DNA of 64,000 nucleotides from positions 1-64,000 of the forward strand of contig NZ_SSOJ01000140.1 in NCBI RefSeq assembly GCF_029871205.1. Direction: 5' to 3'. The notes beneath the pieces were generated by a model. That model ran no database searches. It saw only the letters and a program-made list of their open reading frames with translations, and was not told where the DNA came from. This document shows positions 60,701-64,000 of this stretch, piece by piece. A program made the position numbers and the translations under genes. The stretch comes from Pseudomonas sp. BN417. Its GTDB lineage: Bacteria; Pseudomonadota; Gammaproteobacteria; Pseudomonadales; Pseudomonadaceae. How positions within the stretch are numbered: the first letter of the stretch is position 1; the number at the start of each line of letters is the position of its first letter.

Positions 60701-61441
60701 CAAGCGGGCGCTGGCCGGGAGGTTTTCCGTCAGCGGGCGCAGCTCGCCATCCAGGTGCCCGGCGAGATAGCCGCTGCTGTCGGCCTGGAGCTTGAGCACG
60801 CCCTGCAGGTCGCCATTCGCCTTGAGTGCCAGCTTCCATGGCACGTCTCCCGGTGCGGGCAGCTGCAGACTGCCCTGCAGGGCCAGGGGCCAGCCACCTT
60901 CGGGGCGCAGGGAGCCTTGCAGCTCCAGGGCCAGGCTGTCGCGACGCAGGCTCAGGCGCTCCAGTTGCAGGCCGTCGGCTTGCCAGTGCGCCACCAGTTC
61001 AAGCTGCTGCAGCTGGTCGTTGCCATCGAGGAGGAAGCGGCCGATGCGCACCTTCCCCAGCTCTATGGCCAAGGGCAAGCGCAGCTCGGGCAGGCTGATG
61101 GGCCCGCCATCCTCCTCGGCTTCTGACGGTGGTAGGTCGAGCCGGATGCTGTCGCTGGCCAGTTCATCAATGCACAGGGTGCGGCGCAGCAGGCAGGCGG
61201 GCGACCACTCCAGCAGCGGTGCGTCCAGCTCCAGGCGGGTGCCGTCCTGCTGCCAGGCCAGGCGTTCGGCGCTCCAGCGGCCGCCGAGCTGGCCGGCGAA
61301 GCCTTCCACTTCCAGCCCCGGGACCCGACCCAGCAGCCAGCGCCCGCCAGCCTCGCTGAACAGCAGGATGGCCATCAGCGCCAGCAGGCCGACGAGGGCG
61401 ATGGCCAGGCCCGAGAGGCCGAACCTCAGCACGCGCCTCAC
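57797..61441 (-). CDS. tamB: translocation and assembly module protein TamB
   Basis: The 1214-residue protein has a single N-terminal membrane anchor (about 7-28, GLSGLAIALVGLLALMAILLF). A very long beta-taco (AsmA/DUF490-like) repeat domain spans the periplasm, and the C-terminal DUF490 region contains DVEAIRTVGDVTAGLRLNGRA and ends LYLEAASGLASSLDLFYKRDF. With TamA it helps insert some outer-membrane proteins and, in other bacteria, moves phospholipids to the outer membrane. The start overlaps the TamA stop by 4 bp (ATGA). Confidence 0.95.
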   Translation of the reverse strand: MRRVLRFGLSGLAIALVGLLALMAILLFSEAGGRWLLGRVPGLEVEGFAGQLGGRWSAERLAWQQDGTRLELDAPLLEWSPACLLRRTLCIDELASDSIRLDLPPSEAEEDGGPISLPELRLPLAIELGKVRIGRFLLDGNDQLQQLELVAHWQADGLQLERLSLRRDSLALELQGSLRPEGGWPLALQGSLQLPAPGDVPWKLALKANGDLQGVLKLQADSSGYLAGHLDGELRPLTENLPASARLRADGFKASADLPDTLTLNQVELTAKGDLKDGYAVQGKAALPGEGGAIALDLAGRVDARGADIQQLRLTGEPVQSLALQGRVDWQQALAIDSRLQWRDFPWQRLFPQEQPPPVELHQLDAEVRYAESRYDGKFDASLKGPAGDFNLGSPVAGDLTSVTLADLQLKAGQGRAQGQVKIDFANGVGWDSQLALSELDPSYWLAELPGKLAGQLRSKGAWREQRLELDADLDLKGQLRGQPALLQAKAQGAGERWMLNALQVRLGDNKVEGRGQLDQKLSGHLDLALNRLGQLWPKLFGRVQGRLDLAGTLQAPQGTLVLTGERLGQADNRLTSLKLDARLDAAQRGRVQLQVDGLASGDNEFGTLTADGSGDRVRQQLELNLKGPMLDLLLAVDGKLDAANWRGRLARGEVQAGGQDWHLEAPARLERLADGKLNFGAHCWRSGPASLCGGEQRLMPEPKLDYRLRDFPLASLARWLPEDFAWQGELNADLKLDLPASGPNGQITLDAGSGVLRLKEEDRWVDFPYQRLLLDSTLRPQRIDSQLSFQGQGLGQLQMDARIDPRPAQKPLSGQFRLDGLDLAVLRPFVPKVEQLEGRLQGAGSLGGTLLAPYVLGNLKLSDGRIGGGELPMSFEALGLDARIAGESLELSGQWRSGEQGQGNLSGSLAWARGLDLDLALRGSRLPVVVEPYANLEVEPDLRIGLAGERLAVTGKVLVPRGKIKIRELPPQAVKVSPDARVVGEQDAEQQPLQMAMDVDVEVGQDRLQFSGFGLTADLQGHLKVGDNLTGRGELVLKNGRYRAYGQRLDLRRARLLFAGPLEQPYLDVEAIRTVGDVTAGLRLNGRADEPTTEVFSNPAMSQEQALSYLILGRPLNSSGDGNAVGQAALAMGLSGSASVASELAQRLGLKDLQLDDGGATGQITERLSIRYGLGVLEPTSVVALRYELTKRLYLEAASGLASSLDLFYKRDF

Positions 61442-63168
61442 AGTTCAGGCCCCATGGAGAAGTGGATGCGGTAGCCACCTGGATCGTCCAGGGCCTTGGC
61501 CAGGTCGAGGCGGATCGGCCCCACCGGGGAGACCCAGCGCACGCCGAAGCCGGCACCGGTCTTCATCGCCGCATTGAGCGAATCCATGGCGTTCCCGCGG
61601 TCGACGAAGGCGGCCATGCGCCATTTGTCGGTGATCGGATACTGGTACTCGGCGCTGCCCACCAGGAGATAGCGGCCGCCCACTTTCTTGCCGTTGCTGT
61701 CTTCCGGCGACAGGGTCTGGTAATCGTAGCCGCGCACGCTCTGGTCGCCGCCGGCGAAGAAGCGCAGCGACGGCGGGATGGCATCGAAATCGGTGGTGGC
61801 GATGCCGCCGGCCTGGGCGCGACCCAGCAGGCGGTGGCCGCCGGGCAAGGTGTAGAGGCCCTTGGCCAGGGCGCTGGCGTAGGTGAAGTCGGCATCGGAA
61901 AGGATGCCTTCCTTGGCGCCGCGCACGTCGAACAGCAGGGAATAGCCGCGGTTCGGGTCGAGCTTGCTATCGCTGCGGGTCACGCCATAACTGATGCCGG
62001 GAATCAGGAAGCTGCTGCGACCATCGTCGCTACCGTCGCCGAAATCGAAGGTCTCCTGCTCCCAACGCAGGGACACGATCCGCTGCCAGTCGCTGGGTAA
62101 CTTGGACTGCCACTGGCCGCCCAGAGTGAAGCGGCGACTCTCGACGTCCACCAGGTTCTCGCGCTGAAGGCCGGTGGTGAAACGCAGGCTGTCGGTGAGC
62201 GGCGGATCGAGGGGAATCTCGTACCAGGCGCCGACGTTCTGCCGCACCGGAGACACCTCGGTCTCGGCGCCGAGGCGATGGCCCTGGGGGTTGATCCAGT
62301 GACGCGTCCAGTTGGCCCGCGCGCGCGGGCCGACGTCGGTGGAGAAACCGATGCCCAGGCCCACGGTGCTCGGCTTGACCGCCGCCAGCCGGACCTTCAC
62401 CGGTATCAGCGGGCCCGCGCCCTTCACCGGGCTGGCGTCCACCCGCACTTCGTCGAAGTAGCCGCTGGCCTGGAGATTCTGGCTCAGTTTGGCGACCTGG
62501 TCGGAGTCGTATGGAGTGTTGGCCGGGAAAGGCACCAGGCGCGCCAGCAGGTCCGGGTCGAATGGCGTGTCGCCATCAAAGCTGACCGCGCCCAGGCGGT
62601 AGCGCTGGCCGCTGTCATAGACCAACTCGATATCGGCGACGCCGGCGCGCGGGTCGACATCCAGGCGCTGGCGGGTGAAACGGCCGTCGAAGTAGCCGTA
62701 GCGCAGCGCCTGGTTCTGGATCAGTTTCTTGGCGTCCTCGTAGGCGCCGTGATTGAGCTGGGCGCCGGGTTTCAGCGCCTTGCTCTCGGGCACGCGGAAC
62801 GCCTTGTGCGCGCTGGCCTCGCCGTCGATGCGCACCTGGACGTTGCGCAGCCGCACGGGTTCGCCGGGGACCACCAGCAGGTGCAGGGCCGGGTCCTTGC
62901 CACCCTCGACGCGGCTGTCGATCTCGGCCTGGTAGTAGCCCAGCGCCTGGGCGGCCAGGCGCGCCTGCTCCTCGGCGGCACGCCGAAAACGTCGCAGGGC
63001 CTCTTCGTTGCGATCGCCAACAGCGCCGATGTAGGCCTCGATATTGGCCTTCAGCGCCGCGTTGGCAGGGTCGACCTTCACATCCAGCGCGGACTTGGCC
63101 AGCGCCAGACTGCTAATGCAGAGCAGGGCCACCAGCAGCGGCCCGCGCAATCCTTGGCAGAATTTCAT
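61438..63168 (-). CDS. tamA: translocation and assembly module protein TamA (Omp85 family)
   Basis: The 576-residue protein has a signal peptide (about 1-24, ending SSLALA), three POTRA domains (about 30-270) and a 16-stranded Omp85 barrel. The barrel carries the VRGY-type motif (SVRGYDYQTLSPED) and the C-terminal YRIHFSMGPEL strand. The gene is directly followed by tamB with ATGA overlap. A GNAT gene upstream is on the same strand, 48 bp away. Confidence 0.94.
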   Translation of the reverse strand: MKFCQGLRGPLLVALLCISSLALAKSALDVKVDPANAALKANIEAYIGAVGDRNEEALRRFRRAAEEQARLAAQALGYYQAEIDSRVEGGKDPALHLLVVPGEPVRLRNVQVRIDGEASAHKAFRVPESKALKPGAQLNHGAYEDAKKLIQNQALRYGYFDGRFTRQRLDVDPRAGVADIELVYDSGQRYRLGAVSFDGDTPFDPDLLARLVPFPANTPYDSDQVAKLSQNLQASGYFDEVRVDASPVKGAGPLIPVKVRLAAVKPSTVGLGIGFSTDVGPRARANWTRHWINPQGHRLGAETEVSPVRQNVGAWYEIPLDPPLTDSLRFTTGLQRENLVDVESRRFTLGGQWQSKLPSDWQRIVSLRWEQETFDFGDGSDDGRSSFLIPGISYGVTRSDSKLDPNRGYSLLFDVRGAKEGILSDADFTYASALAKGLYTLPGGHRLLGRAQAGGIATTDFDAIPPSLRFFAGGDQSVRGYDYQTLSPEDSNGKKVGGRYLLVGSAEYQYPITDKWRMAAFVDRGNAMDSLNAAMKTGAGFGVRWVSPVGPIRLDLAKALDDPGGYRIHFSMGPEL

Positions 63169-63216
63169 GCGCGGAATGCTACCACGGCAACCTGCCTCGT
63201 CCTTCGGAAATGCCTG

Positions 63217-63870
63217 TCAGCCGCTGGCTTGCATCACCGGCCGCGGGTTGGGATGGAAGAATACGTGCTCGACCACCGGCCCCAGCGCCACCTCCCCCAC
63301 TTCCTCGTAACCCTGGCGCTTGTAGAAGTCGAGGTAGCGGACGTTGCCTGTATCCAGCACCACGCCTTGCGAGCCGTCGTCTTCGGCGCACCAGTTGTGC
63401 AGCGCTTCCAGCAGCTTCTCACCGAGGTGGCGGCCCTGGAACTCCGGGTGGACGCCCAGCAGTGGCAGCACGTGGTACGGGCCAGGCGGCAGGCAGGCGA
63501 GCACGGCGTCGTGGTAGTCGAGGTAGCGGCGGGTGCAGCGGAAGCCAGTGGTCAGCAGCATGCGCAGGCGCCAACCCCAGCTTTCGGTGATGTCCAGGCG
63601 GCGCTGCGGCGGGGCGATCAGGGCGATCCCCACCAGCCGCTCCTCGATCAGCAGGCCGATCGCCGGCAGTTCCTGGAAGAAATGCTGCTGCACCAGTTCG
63701 CGCACTGTGGCGCGCACCCGCTGTTCATAACCGGGGCGTTCGGCCTCGAACAGATAGGCGAAGGTGGGCTCGTGGCGGTACGCGTGGTACAGCAGGGAGC
63801 GGGCTTCGCGGCTATAACCGCCGTCCAGCAGGCGCACCTCGACCGGAGCGCTGGGGATGTAACCGGGCAT
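63217..63870 (-). CDS. GNAT N-acetyltransferase
   Basis: The 217-residue protein has a GNAT fold. It has an N-terminal RHEPTFAYLFE region, the acetyl-CoA loop LLGVHPEFQGRHLGEKLLEALH (about 139-160) and DFYKRQGYEEVGEV. The substrate is unknown. The same neighbour relation (acetyltransferase upstream of tamAB) is familiar from Pseudomonas aeruginosa. The ATG at 63870 with GAGG 8 bases upstream is preferred over a GTG at 63879. Confidence 0.87.
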   Translation of the reverse strand: MPGYIPSAPVEVRLLDGGYSREARSLLYHAYRHEPTFAYLFEAERPGYEQRVRATVRELVQQHFFQELPAIGLLIEERLVGIALIAPPQRRLDITESWGWRLRMLLTTGFRCTRRYLDYHDAVLACLPPGPYHVLPLLGVHPEFQGRHLGEKLLEALHNWCAEDDGSQGVVLDTGNVRYLDFYKRQGYEEVGEVALGPVVEHVFFHPNPRPVMQASG

Positions 63871-64000
63871 TCGCGGCACCTCATTTGTTATGGGATTGTC
63901 GGGCCAAGAGGGAAATTAGCACCTGTTCCTCCACCCGGCCATGCGACTGGCCCGCCATGCGCCTATGGGCTAGCATCCGCTTTTTCCCAGGAAGGCTCAG
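63871..64000. other. intergenic end of window, probable promoter region of a rightward gene
   Basis: The last 130 bp contain no complete gene. They end in CAGGAAGGCTCAG, which could be a ribosome binding site for a gene starting just beyond the window. By analogy with Pseudomonas aeruginosa gene order this might be xthA, but the window does not show it. Confidence 0.35.

Noticed and set aside
57668-61126. Very long open frame opposite tamB on the plus strand (1152 codons)
   Set aside because: It is an artefact of GC-ending codons in tamB. The minus-strand frame has clear TamB features and couples to tamA, while the plus frame is low-complexity without any recognisable domain.

Overview
The window is about 64 kb of GC-rich chromosomal DNA from a gamma-proteobacterium. 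It is most probably a Pseudomonas-group organism in the broad sense. The reasons are the gene families present (MuxABC-OpmB efflux, ColRS, Mqo, TamAB, Tpx), the strong GC-ending codon bias, and many dispersed palindromic intergenic repeats. I see no rRNA, tRNA, CRISPR array, integrase, transposase or phage gene. The name assignments are made by eye from protein motifs and have not been searched.

Layout. 1-3184: tandem repeat, M14 carboxypeptidase, YceH, LysR regulator. 3398-9204 (minus strand): an operon for the lower hydroquinone/hydroxyquinol pathway. It encodes the two-subunit hydroquinone 1,2-dioxygenase, 4-hydroxymuconic semialdehyde dehydrogenase, maleylacetate reductase, hydroxyquinol 1,2-dioxygenase, a YciI-like protein and a Rieske protein. 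9634-14452: a secreted protein made of eleven 13-residue repeats, a HELRH-motif exported protein, a cyclic-nucleotide-type MscS channel, an exported helical protein, a cysteine-rich HTH regulator and a GNAT. 14734-16311: malate:quinone oxidoreductase with a lipoprotein-like signal.

16675-29608 is the most notable block. It holds eptA, colS, a methyltransferase, a membrane-anchored beta-propeller, ugd, a UDP-glucuronate 4-epimerase-like gene, a TVP38/DedA-like protein, a polyprenyl-phosphate-sugar type GT2, an ArnT-like GT39, a YjiK-like propeller, a PAP2 lipid phosphatase and colR. Three sites matching the published ColR consensus lie 70-79 bp upstream of eptA, of the methyltransferase and of the PAP2 gene, each oriented toward its gene. 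I read this as a ColRS-controlled envelope/lipid A remodelling locus that could add phosphoethanolamine and a hexuronic acid.

29767-44574: an MFS transporter, a LysR regulator, and a porin plus branched-chain-type ABC importer operon (32105-38278). The porin promoter region shares a 51-bp block, including an imperfect dyad, with the hydroquinone operon, which suggests common control. Then come DUF3820, DUF190, HD-GYP, SDR, CynX-type MFS, a nucleoside deaminase, an ankyrin protein and a LysR regulator. 44769-53941: the MuxABC-OpmB RND efflux operon (minus). 54111-56872: a paralogous TldD/TldE-like pair. 57027-63870: Tpx, TamB, TamA and a GNAT (all minus).

Five families of imperfect inverted repeats occupy many intergenic gaps, including gaps inside operons, and in two places supply the stop codon of a gene.
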